Origin: Apilactobacillus micheneri
GTDB lineage: Bacteria > Bacillota > Bacilli > Lactobacillales > Lactobacillaceae
Direction: 5' to 3'
DNA: 64,000 nucleotides
NCBI RefSeq assembly: GCF_002993975.1
Contig: NZ_POSO01000004.1
Location: forward strand, 1-64,000
The notes under the pieces: model-generated
What the model saw: only the letters and a program-made list of their open reading frames with translations
What the model was told of the DNA's origin: nothing
Databases searched by the model: none
Made by a program: the position numbers and the translations under genes
Shown: positions 1-7,624 of the stretch, piece by piece
How the letters are laid out: each line of letters begins with the position of its first letter
How positions within the stretch are numbered: position 1 is the first letter of the stretch

Positions 1-72
1 ACTCGTTCGACTTGCATGTATTAGGCACGCCGCCAGCGTTCGTCCTGAGCCAGGATCAAACTCTCATCTTAT
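1..72 (-). rRNA. 16S ribosomal RNA, 5' end only
   Basis: The complement of the first ~70 bases is the universal 5' end of bacterial 16S rRNA, including the primer-27F site (AGAGTTTGATCCTGGCTCAG) and the following GACGAACGCTGGCGGC block. The gene is read leftwards out of the window, so only its start is present. The mature 5' end is placed by similarity and is good to a few bases. Four promoters lie upstream at 253-548. Confidence 0.97.
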
Positions 73-245
73 AGATGAAAAGCTTTTAACTAGCTCATCA
101 AATTAATTGTTTTTTATAAGCGAATTGACTTCGCAATGTTTAATTTCTTATGATCTAAATCATAAGAATCCTTACACATCATCGATTATCAATCTTGTTC
201 AGTTTTCAAAGATCTACTTATCAGTTAACTGCTTTCAACAAGCAG
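73..245 (-). promoter_or_regulatory. rRNA operon leader with boxA-like element and hairpins
   Basis: This transcribed leader precedes 16S. On the minus strand it contains GATCTTTGAAAACTGAAC (about 198-215), which resembles the boxA-type antitermination/processing motif of Firmicutes rRNA operons. A perfect 10-bp inverted repeat (145-154 with 159-168, 4-base loop) and a smaller GCGAA/TTCGC hairpin (120-134) lie closer to 16S and could help processing or antitermination. The boxA assignment rests on motif resemblance. Confidence 0.6.
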
Positions 246-252
246 CTCTTTA

Positions 253-281
253 ATTATATCAGGTCATCAACTTAATGTCAA
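253..281 (-). promoter_or_regulatory. rrn promoter P1
   Basis: Perfect sigma-A promoter on the minus strand: TTGACA (276-281), a 17-base spacer and TATAAT (253-258). It is the promoter nearest to 16S, with transcription expected to start near 246. AT-rich sequence upstream of the -35 could act as an UP element. Confidence 0.9.
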
Positions 282-298
282 CAACTTTTTATAATTAA
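277..298. repeat. 22-bp direct repeat, copy 1 (rrn promoter region)
   Basis: These 22 bases are identical to 375-396. Both copies cover most of a -35 hexamer plus the T/A-rich tract just upstream of it, so promoter P2 may have arisen by duplication of P1 or the reverse. Confidence 0.8.
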
Positions 299-350
299 AT
301 TTTTGAATTAATTTGTTACTCTTTGTCATATCAACAACGCAACATTAATT

Positions 351-379
351 ATTATGCCATTTTAAAAAATGAAAGTCAA
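351..379 (-). promoter_or_regulatory. rrn promoter P2
   Basis: TTGACT (374-379), 17-base spacer, CATAAT (351-356) on the minus strand, about 98 bases upstream of P1. The -35 region and upstream tract share an exact 22-base repeat with P1, which suggests a local duplication. Confidence 0.75.
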
Positions 380-396
380 CAACTTTTTATAATTAA
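375..396. repeat. 22-bp direct repeat, copy 2 (rrn promoter region)
   Basis: Exact copy of 277-298, overlapping the -35 region and upstream tract of rrn promoter P2. Confidence 0.8.
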
Positions 397-438
397 TTTT
401 GAATTAATGTTTAACAAATTTAAAATTAAGCAACTAAG

Positions 439-467
439 ATAATATCAAAAGCTAAATTTAAAGTCAA
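439..467 (-). promoter_or_regulatory. rrn promoter P3 (candidate)
   Basis: TTGACT (462-467), 17-base spacer, TATTAT (439-444) on the minus strand. It has the same spacing and orientation as P1 and P2 and lies 88 bases upstream of P2. Confidence 0.6.
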
Positions 468-519
468 CATTTTTTAATAAATAAAATATAAAAGCATGTC
501 GTAAATGACAACAAAAATA

Positions 520-548
520 ATAATACCAATAAAACAAAATATAGTCAA
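520..548 (-). promoter_or_regulatory. rrn promoter P4 (candidate)
   Basis: TTGACT (543-548), 17-base spacer, TATTAT (520-525) on the minus strand. It is placed directly after the stop codon of the cyclophilin gene. It is the most distal of four similarly spaced promoters driving the rRNA operon. Confidence 0.55.
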
Positions 549-551
549 TAA

Positions 552-1139
552 CTATTTATATATTTCTATTTTATTTATTAAAACTTCTGAAACTGGGCGA
601 TCATTATTATCAACTTCAACATCCGCTATTTTATCAACTACATCAATTCCCTTAATTGTTTGACCGAAAACTGTATGTCTAAAATCTAGCCATGGAGTTC
701 CACCATTATTTTTATATGCATCAATAACTTCACTAGCAAACTTAGACTTTTTCATAGGTTCTATTAAATTGTCTGCTAAATGTTTATTTTGAACAATAAA
801 AAATTGACTACCATTAGTATTAGGACCGGCATTAGCCATTGATAATGCACCTCTAAAATTATATAAATCGTCAGAAAATTCATCATCAAATGGTTGATTC
901 CAAATGCTTTCACCACCAGCACCTGTATCAGTTGGATCACCAGATTGAATCATAAAGTCTTTAATAACTCTGTGAAAATTAATTTGATCATAATAACCTA
1001 CTTCAGCAAGTTTAGTAAAGTTTTCAACTGCCATTGGTGCTTGTTCAGGAAATAATCTAATTTCAATATCACCATAATTAGTCTTTATAATAGCTAAAGG
1101 ACCATTTTCTTCATCTAAATTCAACTGCGGATAATTAAT
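552..1139 (-). CDS. cyclophilin-type peptidyl-prolyl cis-trans isomerase
   Basis: Catalyses cis/trans isomerisation of peptide bonds before proline; no signal peptide is visible, so it is probably a cytosolic folding helper. The cyclophilin core is clear: FHRVIKDFMIQSGDP with the catalytic Arg, then GALSMANAGPNTNGSQFFI, and a C-terminal HTVFGQTIKGIDVVDKI. The length (195 aa) is usual for lactobacilli. Start choice is odd. A TTG at 1152-1154 is the first ordinary start codon in frame but overlaps the Shine-Dalgarno sequence GGAGG (1148-1152) and has no binding site of its own. Eight bases after GGAGG comes ATT (1137-1139), which gives a protein beginning (M)NYPQLNLDEENG, like family members. 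I therefore place the start at ATT. The gene stands alone between the rrn promoters and dedA. Confidence 0.9.
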   Translation of the reverse strand: MNYPQLNLDEENGPLAIIKTNYGDIEIRLFPEQAPMAVENFTKLAEVGYYDQINFHRVIKDFMIQSGDPTDTGAGGESIWNQPFDDEFSDDLYNFRGALSMANAGPNTNGSQFFIVQNKHLADNLIEPMKKSKFASEVIDAYKNNGGTPWLDFRHTVFGQTIKGIDVVDKIADVEVDNNDRPVSEVLINKIEIYK

Positions 1140-1300
1140 AGTAAATTCCTCCAAATAATTATTTATTTAACAAACATATAATATAATAAAATAAAATTGG
1201 ATAAATGATAAGTCTTTTTTCATAATTTATTTTATTATTATGCATTTATTCTTATAAATTTGGTAAAATTACTCTATACATTTAAATTAAGGAGAAAAAT

Positions 1301-1939
1301 ATGAATACTTTAATAGATTTTATACTCCATATAGATAATCATATAATCAATTTGGTTACTTATTTTGGTAATTGGACATATATTATACTTTTTGCTGTTA
1401 TATTCGTAGAAACAGGAGTAGTTATTATGCCATTTTTACCAGGCGATTCTTTACTATTTGCAGCATCAGCTATTTCAGCAAATCCTCAATATCATTTAAA
1501 TACTTGGATATTTATAGTTGTATTCCTATTAGCATCATTTTTAGGTGATACTTTAAACTTCTATTTAGGAGATAAAATAGGTTATAAGATAACAAAACAA
1601 AAATGGGTAGCAAAAGTTATAAAACCGGAACAAATAGATAAGGCAAAATCTTTTTTTGATAAATATGGTATATTAGCAATATTCATAGCTAGATTTATGC
1701 CAATCATTAGAACATTAGCCCCCTTTATTGCTGCTACAAGTGGTTATAAATATAATAAATTTATAAAGTATAATTTATCAGCATGTATAGTTTGGGTACT
1801 ACTTTGTTGTGGTGCTGGTCACTTTTTTGGTAACATTCCATTTGTTCAAGAACATTTTTCAGTAGTAGTCATTGGAATTATATTAATTACTTTAATACCT
1901 GGAATAGTAGCTTTTATAAAAGAGAAAAAACAAAAATAA
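1301..1939 (+). CDS. DedA/VTT family inner membrane protein
   Basis: Integral membrane protein of the DedA (SNARE-associated, VTT-domain) family. Members are linked to membrane homeostasis and lipid-carrier flipping; the precise job of this copy is unknown. At 212 aa it has the usual size. The re-entrant motif FVETGVVIMPFLPGDSLLF lies around residues 35-53, the second signature ARFMPIIRTLAPFIA around 129-143, and the C-terminus is a membrane helix followed by a lysine-rich tail. The SD AAGGAG lies 7 bases before the ATG. It is the only plus-strand gene in the first 17 kb and converges on the Lit-like gene across a shared terminator. Confidence 0.9.
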   Translation: MNTLIDFILHIDNHIINLVTYFGNWTYIILFAVIFVETGVVIMPFLPGDSLLFAASAISANPQYHLNTWIFIVVFLLASFLGDTLNFYLGDKIGYKITKQKWVAKVIKPEQIDKAKSFFDKYGILAIFIARFMPIIRTLAPFIAATSGYKYNKFIKYNLSACIVWVLLCCGAGHFFGNIPFVQEHFSVVVIGIILITLIPGIVAFIKEKKQK

Positions 1940-1940
1940 A

Positions 1941-1967
1941 AAGAGTGGAATAATATTCCGCTCTTTT
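1941..1967. terminator. bidirectional intrinsic terminator between dedA and the Lit-like gene
   Basis: AGAGTGGAAT pairs with ATTCCGCTCT around a 2-base AT loop (one G-T wobble), flanked by A-rich and T6 tracts. It can serve dedA on the plus strand and the converging minus-strand operon. Confidence 0.85.
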
Positions 1968-2594
1968 TTATTGGAGTTCTTTTTTACCCTTGCTTAAAAT
2001 AAAAGAACATAAAAACAAGAATATAAAAAATAATCCTAATGAACATACAAAAAAGTATCTGTCAGGAAAAGCTAAAATAATAGGATTTTGTTTAATATTA
2101 AATATCCAATCATTATTGTTAAAAAATATTTGATGAAATTTTATAAAAATGTCATTAAAATCAAGAATAATTAAAACAAACATAAAAATAGATATATAAA
2201 TAGTTAATTTCAAAAAATTGATCCATAAACTAATAAATTTTTTAATTGCATATTTATAATAAACTTTTAATGAGATTGGCAAAGAAAAAAACATAAATAA
2301 GTTATTAAAAATAACTAATTGCTTTACATTATAAAAATGATGAATTCCTCTTCTATCTATAAGAAAACTAGCATTTAAATGATCTATAAAAGGAGATTGT
2401 AAATAAGTAACAATATTATAATAATTATTCATTAGCTCATTTATTGTTTTATGGGAATTAATATCAATGTGAAACATTAATATCGACGAATAGTATAAAA
2501 AAGGTATATTTATAATTATAAATATACCTAAACTTATTACAGATAAAAGAATAAGAGTAATACTTAATATATTAATACAGTTAAATTTAAACAT
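1968..2594 (-). CDS. DUF1461/TIGR01906 membrane protein, Lit-like (lipoprotein transacylase family)
   Basis: Predicted polytopic membrane protein, 208 aa, with hydrophobic segments near residues 8-30, 92-108, 127-146 and 180-200. Two blocks match the DUF1461 family as I know it: HHFYNVKQL (85-93) and FHQIFFNNNDWIF (153-165), then NPIILAFPDRYFF. Some family members are Lit, which moves an acyl chain within lipoproteins to make lyso-form lipoproteins and uses two conserved histidines; H85/H86 and H154 are candidates here. The usual Asp of the H-F-x-D-V-K block is Asn89. The gene starts one base after yutF ends and is the last of the yunD-yutD-yutF operon. Family membership is fairly secure; Lit activity is inferred. 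Confidence 0.72.
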   Translation of the reverse strand: MFKFNCINILSITLILLSVISLGIFIIINIPFLYYSSILMFHIDINSHKTINELMNNYYNIVTYLQSPFIDHLNASFLIDRRGIHHFYNVKQLVIFNNLFMFFSLPISLKVYYKYAIKKFISLWINFLKLTIYISIFMFVLIILDFNDIFIKFHQIFFNNNDWIFNIKQNPIILAFPDRYFFVCSLGLFFIFLFLCSFILSKGKKELQ

Positions 2595-2595
2595 T

Positions 2596-3369
2596 CTAAA
2601 CTATCCAATCATCCAATGAATCAATTTCGTTAGTTGGTTTTATATTCATCTTAGAAACTTGATTTTTAGTTGATAGTCCTGAATAAACTAATAAAGTATC
2701 AATGCCAAAATTAATTCCTGCAGAAATGTCAGTCATATAATTATCGCCAACCATTACGACCTCATCTTTATTTAATTTAATTTTATCTAATGCGTTTTCT
2801 AAAATAATGCTTTCAGGTTTACCAATAAATATTGGATCAACTTGTGTTGCATACCTAACCAAATCAACTAAAGAACCAGCACCTGGAAGCATCCCCTTTT
2901 CATTTGGAATGTTACTATCAGGATTTGTACCAATAAATTTAGCACCTGCTCTAATGTACAATACAGCTTTACTTAATTTATCGTAGTCAGTATTAGAATC
3001 CAAACCAACTACTACATAATCTGGTTGTTCATCATATACAATTTCAAATCCATTATTTTCTAAAGCAGTGATTAAACCTTTTTCCCCCACTACATAAACT
3101 TTGCGTTTCTTTCCAGCAATTTTGTCCATATAATCAGCAGTTGCTAATCCAGCAGTATAAACATTATCTTCTCTTACATGAATGTCGTGATTATCAGATA
3201 AGTTTTTAACAACATCAATAGGCATTTTAGTAGTGTTATTAGTAACAAACATAAAAGAAATATCCTTATTTTGTAATCTTTCAATAAATCTTTTTGCAGC
3301 AGGAATTCTTTTACTACCTGCATAAATCGTCCCATCTAAATCAATAAAGTATCCATTATATTTTTTCAT
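2596..3369 (-). CDS. yutF: HAD-superfamily IIA phosphatase (NagD/YutF family)
   Basis: Haloacid dehalogenase-type phosphatase, probably acting on small sugar or nucleotide phosphates in the cytosol; the substrate is not known. The HAD motifs are in order: DLDGT at residues 11-15 (nucleophile Asp), the TNN block near 43, a lysine in the IGKPE block and GDNYMTDI (metal-binding Asp) near 208. The 257 aa match the TIGR01457 group. It is two bases downstream of yutD and directly upstream of the Lit-like gene, so it is probably co-transcribed with both. The order yunD-yutD-yutF is also found in Bacillus. Confidence 0.9.
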   Translation of the reverse strand: MKKYNGYFIDLDGTIYAGSKRIPAAKRFIERLQNKDISFMFVTNNTTKMPIDVVKNLSDNHDIHVREDNVYTAGLATADYMDKIAGKKRKVYVVGEKGLITALENNGFEIVYDEQPDYVVVGLDSNTDYDKLSKAVLYIRAGAKFIGTNPDSNIPNEKGMLPGAGSLVDLVRYATQVDPIFIGKPESIILENALDKIKLNKDEVVMVGDNYMTDISAGINFGIDTLLVYSGLSTKNQVSKMNIKPTNEIDSLDDWIV

Positions 3370-3371
3370 AA

Positions 3372-3920
3372 CTAATCTCCCTGTTTAATTGTAAAATGAC
3401 GCTTACCCTTACCATCACTTTTAGTAATACGCATATGTTTACGCTTGTTAATAGGCTTTTTATGCTTAGTTACTTTCTCTTCAAAATTATGATTTCTATT
3501 TTTACGTTTTCTACGAGGATTGCGACGCTTTTTACTGAAATGACTATTTCTAAAGTTATTTTTAGCTTCTAAATTATTAATAACAAAATACTTAGCACCT
3601 ACATTAGCATACTCATAAATGTAGTCTTCAATTGAGCTATATTGATATTGTGGGGGTACTTTAGCATCATCTTTAAGAAAACCCTTTAATCTTAGAACCC
3701 CATAAGCATAATCACCTACAATATAATTATATTTACTGAAAATTGGATTATATTGTTGTTTAAAGATTTCTAAATCAAAACAATTTTCAACATTCTTAAT
3801 TATTTCATAATCATGTCCATTAATGAGCAGTCTATCATCATTTTCTTGTGATATTTTTGCCAATGGCTTTTTAGATGATCTATTTTCTTCTACTGTTTCT
3901 TCAATAGTCTTACGATCCAA
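3372..3920 (-). CDS. yutD: YutD family protein (DUF1027)
   Basis: Conserved Firmicutes protein of unknown function. The YutD core spans about residues 30-115 (NGHDYEIIKNVENCFDLE...YNYIVGDYAYGVLRLKGF...YVINNLEAKNNF-like block). The last ~60 residues are very rich in Lys and Arg (KKRRNPRRKRKNRN), a tail that could bind nucleic acid; that is only an inference from charge. The gene sits between the disrupted yunD and yutF with tiny gaps, so it is in one operon with them. Confidence 0.88.
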   Translation of the reverse strand: MDRKTIEETVEENRSSKKPLAKISQENDDRLLINGHDYEIIKNVENCFDLEIFKQQYNPIFSKYNYIVGDYAYGVLRLKGFLKDDAKVPPQYQYSSIEDYIYEYANVGAKYFVINNLEAKNNFRNSHFSKKRRNPRRKRKNRNHNFEEKVTKHKKPINKRKHMRITKSDGKGKRHFTIKQGD

Positions 3921-3931
3921 ATAAAACTCTC

Positions 3932-5322
3932 CTAATCTTTTTTGTTTAAAGGATATTTTTTTGATAAATAAGTGGCAAATACATCCCTTAATGTTTGATC
4001 ATATAAAATATGATTATCACCTACAATAGCAATAGTTGGGAAAAATGGAATAAATGAATAATGATCCAATAAGGCAATGTCATAACTATCATTATCTTTA
4101 ATAATTTTACCATTATAAAAAACTTTACGGGTCTTCATATCAACATCAATACCGGAATAATTTAATTCACCAAAGTATTTACCACGAAATCCCATTCCTT
4201 TTTGTTCAAATTGAATTAAAAATTTACGATTTTTTCCATTTCCATCATCATACGCCATAAATCATAACCCTTTAAGGTGGTCTTCATTACATGCATAGAG
4301 TGAGGAAGGATTTTATGCAATTGATTTTTATCAACTATTCCTTTAGGTAAATCATCTAGAAATAACCCATCATTCATAATTGCAACGTCTGTTTGAGCTT
4401 TCTCTTTCATAGCTTCGAGACCTTCTTTCATAATAGAAGGTTCACCTCTTAATGATGTATGCATGCTATAAGGAATATCTGCTACTTTCGATTGTGCTAA
4501 TATATTTTCACCACGTTCTTCTAATCCTTGGATATAATGTTCATCATCAGCTTGTTCTGGTAAATTTGATGTTTTAACCACTGAAGCAACCTTATCAGTA
4601 ATCTTACCATCTGATACGGATAACTTAATTTCTCCAACATAATGACCATATTTACCAGCTGCAGCTAATAATGATTTATTATCATATTCACCATTCTTAA
4701 ATAAATGATGTGTATGACTGCCAATAATAATATCAAATTGTGGGAACTTACTAGCAATTAAACGATCCTGAGTAACACCTAAGTGTGATAGCAAGACCAT
4801 CACGTCATAATTGTCATTATCATTTTTTATAAGATCAGGAATAATTTTTTGATCATCAACAGGATTCCATCCTTCTAACTCATAAGTAGAATGATAAGGA
4901 GCCGTTAACCCTAGTAATTTTACTTTAGTACCATTTTTACTTTTAATAATCTTTTTTCTTTTTGCCCAAGTTGGTTGTTTACCAGTTTTTAGATCAAACA
5001 AGTTATCCAAAACTACATCAAAGTTAGCATCGTCATATAGATGGTTTAATTCATCTTTACTATTAGTTAATCCTTCATTATTTCCAATAGTGGCAGCATC
5101 GTAATGAACTTGATTTAATAAATCTATATTCGCTTTGCCATCAGTTGCTTCTGTTAACGGATGAGCACGATCCACTGCATCCCCTAAATCAACAGTTATA
5201 ACAAAATAGCCCTGATTTTCTAGCTTATGTTTTTCTGAGGCCAAATATCTAACAATTTTAGGCCAATTTTCAAAATGAGAATGTAAATCGTTTGTATGCA
5301 AAATAGCAATTTTATCTAACAA
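3932..5322 (-). pseudogene. yunD: YunD-like 5'-nucleotidase/metallophosphatase, frameshifted
   Basis: Two consecutive frames together make one ~463-aa YunD-type protein of the UshA/5'-nucleotidase family. The first piece (4216-5322) has the metallophosphatase motifs ILHTNDLHSHF, DLGDAVD, GNNE and GSHTHH and breaks off after LWRMMMEMEK. The second piece (3932-4258) continues with FLIQFEQKGMGFRGKYFGELNYSG, the C-terminal domain. The join is at an A6 run on the coding strand (complement of 4230-4235): the reading GAA AAA ATC GTA runs to a stop four codons later, whereas one extra A restores GAA AAA AAT CGT and the conserved frame. The gene may be a recent pseudogene, a sequencing error, or expressed through slippage. 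The SD of yutD follows directly. Confidence 0.85.
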
Positions 5323-5338
5323 TTCACTTACCTCCTAA

Positions 5339-5947
5339 TCAATGTCTTTTCGCAAAGTCAATACTCTTACCCAAAACCATCTCCTGTACTTCAGATTCAG
5401 ATAATGGAGCACCAAAAGATGGTTTTGATTTTAAATAGTCTAATTCTGGAGAATCTACACCTACGTTCAAATCATCTTTAATTGGCACCGAATAATGATG
5501 AATATGGCCATGAAGATTAATAATTTTTTCAACCTTACCCATCATCATTGGATAATGAGTCATGTAGTACTGACAATGGTTCATCTTTATTAATACACCA
5601 ACATCATGAAATTCAAATTTAAGTTTTCCATTAATGTAATAGTTATGATTACTTAAGAACTTAAATAAATCACGACTATCATGATTACCTTTAATTAAAA
5701 TTAAATTACCATGCAATTTTTTCAAAACATTAAAAATTGCTTCATAGGCTTTCTTTGCTGGCTTTATGTGATGTACAGCAATATCACCTAAATGGTATAC
5801 CGTATCATTAATTTGAACTTTACTATTCCAATTATCAATAATTTTATTATTCATATCATCAACAAAGAAAAAAGGTCTTGGAGCAAAGTCATCAATACCT
5901 AACATATGTTTATCAAAAAAATGCGTATCAGAAATAAAGTACTGAAT
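5339..5947 (-). CDS. calcineurin-like metallophosphoesterase
   Basis: Small cytosolic metallophosphoesterase; the substrate is unknown. The metal-binding motifs appear in order: FISDTHFFD near the N-terminus, HLGDIA, KGNHD, MTHYP and LHGHIHH. At about 202 aa it is typical for the stand-alone family. The first in-frame TTG (5963-5965) overlaps the ribosome binding site AAAGGGAG and has none of its own; seven bases after GGGAG lies ATT (5945-5947), which would give (M)QYFISDTHF, as in homologues. I place the start there. It lies upstream of yunD in the same direction, with a 16-base gap. Confidence 0.82.
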   Translation of the reverse strand: MQYFISDTHFFDKHMLGIDDFAPRPFFFVDDMNNKIIDNWNSKVQINDTVYHLGDIAVHHIKPAKKAYEAIFNVLKKLHGNLILIKGNHDSRDLFKFLSNHNYYINGKLKFEFHDVGVLIKMNHCQYYMTHYPMMMGKVEKIINLHGHIHHYSVPIKDDLNVGVDSPELDYLKSKPSFGAPLSESEVQEMVLGKSIDFAKRH

Positions 5948-5975
5948 ATAATTACTCCCTTTCAATATTAACTAA

Positions 5976-7424
5976 CTATATATTACAACAATAAACGTAA
6001 AAATATAAATTGCAAAATAAAAAGATAACTCCAAAATTGGAATTATCTTTTTGATGAACTTCATCTGTTAATGATTTTATAATGTATAATGTTATAATCC
6101 AAACGATTGAACCAATCAGAGCAAATAAAGTATTCATTCTAAATAACATTACAATTGCTACAAAAACCAAGAATCCTAAAACAAAATAATTAGAATAAGG
6201 GAAAAATGGCATCTTAAAAGTTAATTTGTTAGTTTCATTTTTACTTGAAACTACTTTACGATATTTTAAATGGGCTAAAACAATCAATCCCCAAATAAAT
6301 AAGAAACATGTAGTAGCAATACTAGAAACTAGTTGAAATACACCATCAGGCATATAAGCATTTAAAATTAATGAAAGTGTAATTATTACAATAGAAAATA
6401 AAATACCTTTAGAAGGAATTTGATGTTTATTTAAAGATCCTAATTGCTTTCCTAAAGGCTTTTTAGATCCATATGTTAATGAATAAATCATTCTTCCTGT
6501 TGTAAAAATAGCAGAATTACATGCTGAAACAGCAGCTGTCAGTACAACAAAATTAATAATTGCGGCGGCAGAACCAACCCCTATATTTTGAAATACTTGT
6601 ACAAAAGGACTAGAAGCAGCATTAATATGATTCCATGGATAAATACACATTAAAGCTATTAATGAACCAATATAGAAAATTAGTATTCTAGATGGGACTT
6701 CATTAATTGCTTTAGGGATTACTTTTTCTGGATCATTAGTTTCAGAAGCAGTCATTCCAATCATTTCGATTCCTGCAAAACTAAATATAACCATTTGAAA
6801 GCTTAAAAGAAAACCACTAAGGCCATGTGAAAACATTGAGTTTCCAAATAAGTTGCTTAAACTAGCATGTCCTACTGGTGTTTTGTAATTCATTATGACT
6901 AAAACTACACCTGTAGCTATTAAGGCTAAGATTGCAACTACTTTTATTAAAGCAAACCAAAATTCAGTTTCGCCAAAAGCAGAAACATTAATTGAGTTAG
7001 CCAAAAATAATACAATAAGTAAAAATAAACCTGTTACCCATTGTGGTATTCCTGGAAACCAAAAATGCACATACAAACCAGCAGCAGTAATTTCGGCCAT
7101 CGCAATTGAAATCCAACAGGCCCAATAAGTCCATCCTGCAACGAAGCCTATTTTTTTACCTAAATATTTATCAATAAATTCAATATATGAATGACAATTA
7201 ACATCAGATAATAATAATTCTCCAAGAGATCTCATAATGAAGAATCCAGCTACTCCGGCTATCAAATAAGCAAGAACAATTGATGGACCTGCAAACTGAA
7301 TTGATTCACCAGCACCTAAAAATAGTCCTGTTCCAATTGTTCCTCCAAGAGCTATTAACTGAACATGACGATTCTTTAATCCCTTAGATAATTGTTCATT
7401 ATCTTTGTTGGGCGTATCTTTCAT
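5976..7424 (-). CDS. amino acid permease (AAT/APC superfamily)
   Basis: Twelve-helix amino acid:proton symporter of the amino acid transporter (AAT) family. The N-terminal signature LIALGGTIGTGLFLGAGESI (about residues 25-44) and FSFAGIEMIGMTASET with NDPEK are typical. The substrate cannot be named. The ATG at 7422-7424 is preferred over the upstream GTG, which overlaps the SD GGGAG. The C-terminus is unusual: the last ~20 residues are encoded by an intrinsic terminator and the AT-rich sequence beyond it, giving a tail (FLFCNLYFYVYCCNI) with no family character. This suggests that an older stop codon was lost. Confidence 0.88.
   Translation of the reverse strand: MKDTPNKDNEQLSKGLKNRHVQLIALGGTIGTGLFLGAGESIQFAGPSIVLAYLIAGVAGFFIMRSLGELLLSDVNCHSYIEFIDKYLGKKIGFVAGWTYWACWISIAMAEITAAGLYVHFWFPGIPQWVTGLFLLIVLFLANSINVSAFGETEFWFALIKVVAILALIATGVVLVIMNYKTPVGHASLSNLFGNSMFSHGLSGFLLSFQMVIFSFAGIEMIGMTASETNDPEKVIPKAINEVPSRILIFYIGSLIALMCIYPWNHINAASSPFVQVFQNIGVGSAAAIINFVVLTAAVSACNSAIFTTGRMIYSLTYGSKKPLGKQLGSLNKHQIPSKGILFSIVIITLSLILNAYMPDGVFQLVSSIATTCFLFIWGLIVLAHLKYRKVVSSKNETNKLTFKMPFFPYSNYFVLGFLVFVAIVMLFRMNTLFALIGSIVWIITLYIIKSLTDEVHQKDNSNFGVIFLFCNLYFYVYCCNI
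6018..6055 (-). terminator. intrinsic terminator inside the 3' end of the permease gene
   Basis: On the minus strand AAAAAGATAATTCCAA pairs with TTGGAGTTATCTTTTT around a 1-2 base loop, a stem of about 16 pairs with one G-U wobble, ending in a U-rich tract. It lies within the last 26 codons of the permease frame rather than after the stop. Confidence 0.8.
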
Positions 7425-7505
7425 AAGTCTATGCACTCCCTTTACTAATTTAATTATACATAATAATTATTTATAAGATACTGTAGTAAAAGTAATTTAA
7501 AGAAA

Positions 7506-7534
7506 AATTTACTTTATAAATATTGCTTTGTCAA
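7506..7534 (-). promoter_or_regulatory. candidate promoter of the amino acid permease gene
   Basis: Minus strand: TTGACA (7529-7534), 17-base spacer, TAAATT (7506-7511), about 80 bases before the permease ATG. The -35 is perfect and the -10 is weak. The remaining part of the 200-base gap holds short palindromes (such as CATTTAAATG) and the ackA terminator. Confidence 0.45.
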
Positions 7535-7589
7535 CATTTATTCATGATTTTGACATTTAAATGAATTTTATTCATCTATCAATGAAATA

Positions 7590-7620
7590 AAAAAAAGAAC
7601 TCAAAATGAGTTCCTTTTTA
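7590..7620 (-). terminator. ackA terminator
   Basis: GGAACTCAT pairs with the matching arm of AAAGAACTCAAAATGAGTTCC around a short loop, followed on the minus strand by a run of more than six T. It lies immediately after the ackA stop. Confidence 0.85.
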
Positions 7621-7624
7621 TTAA

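Noticed and set aside
321-334. A fifth rrn promoter at TTGATA (329-334)
   Set aside because: The sequence 17 bases downstream is TTAATT, too weak for a -10.
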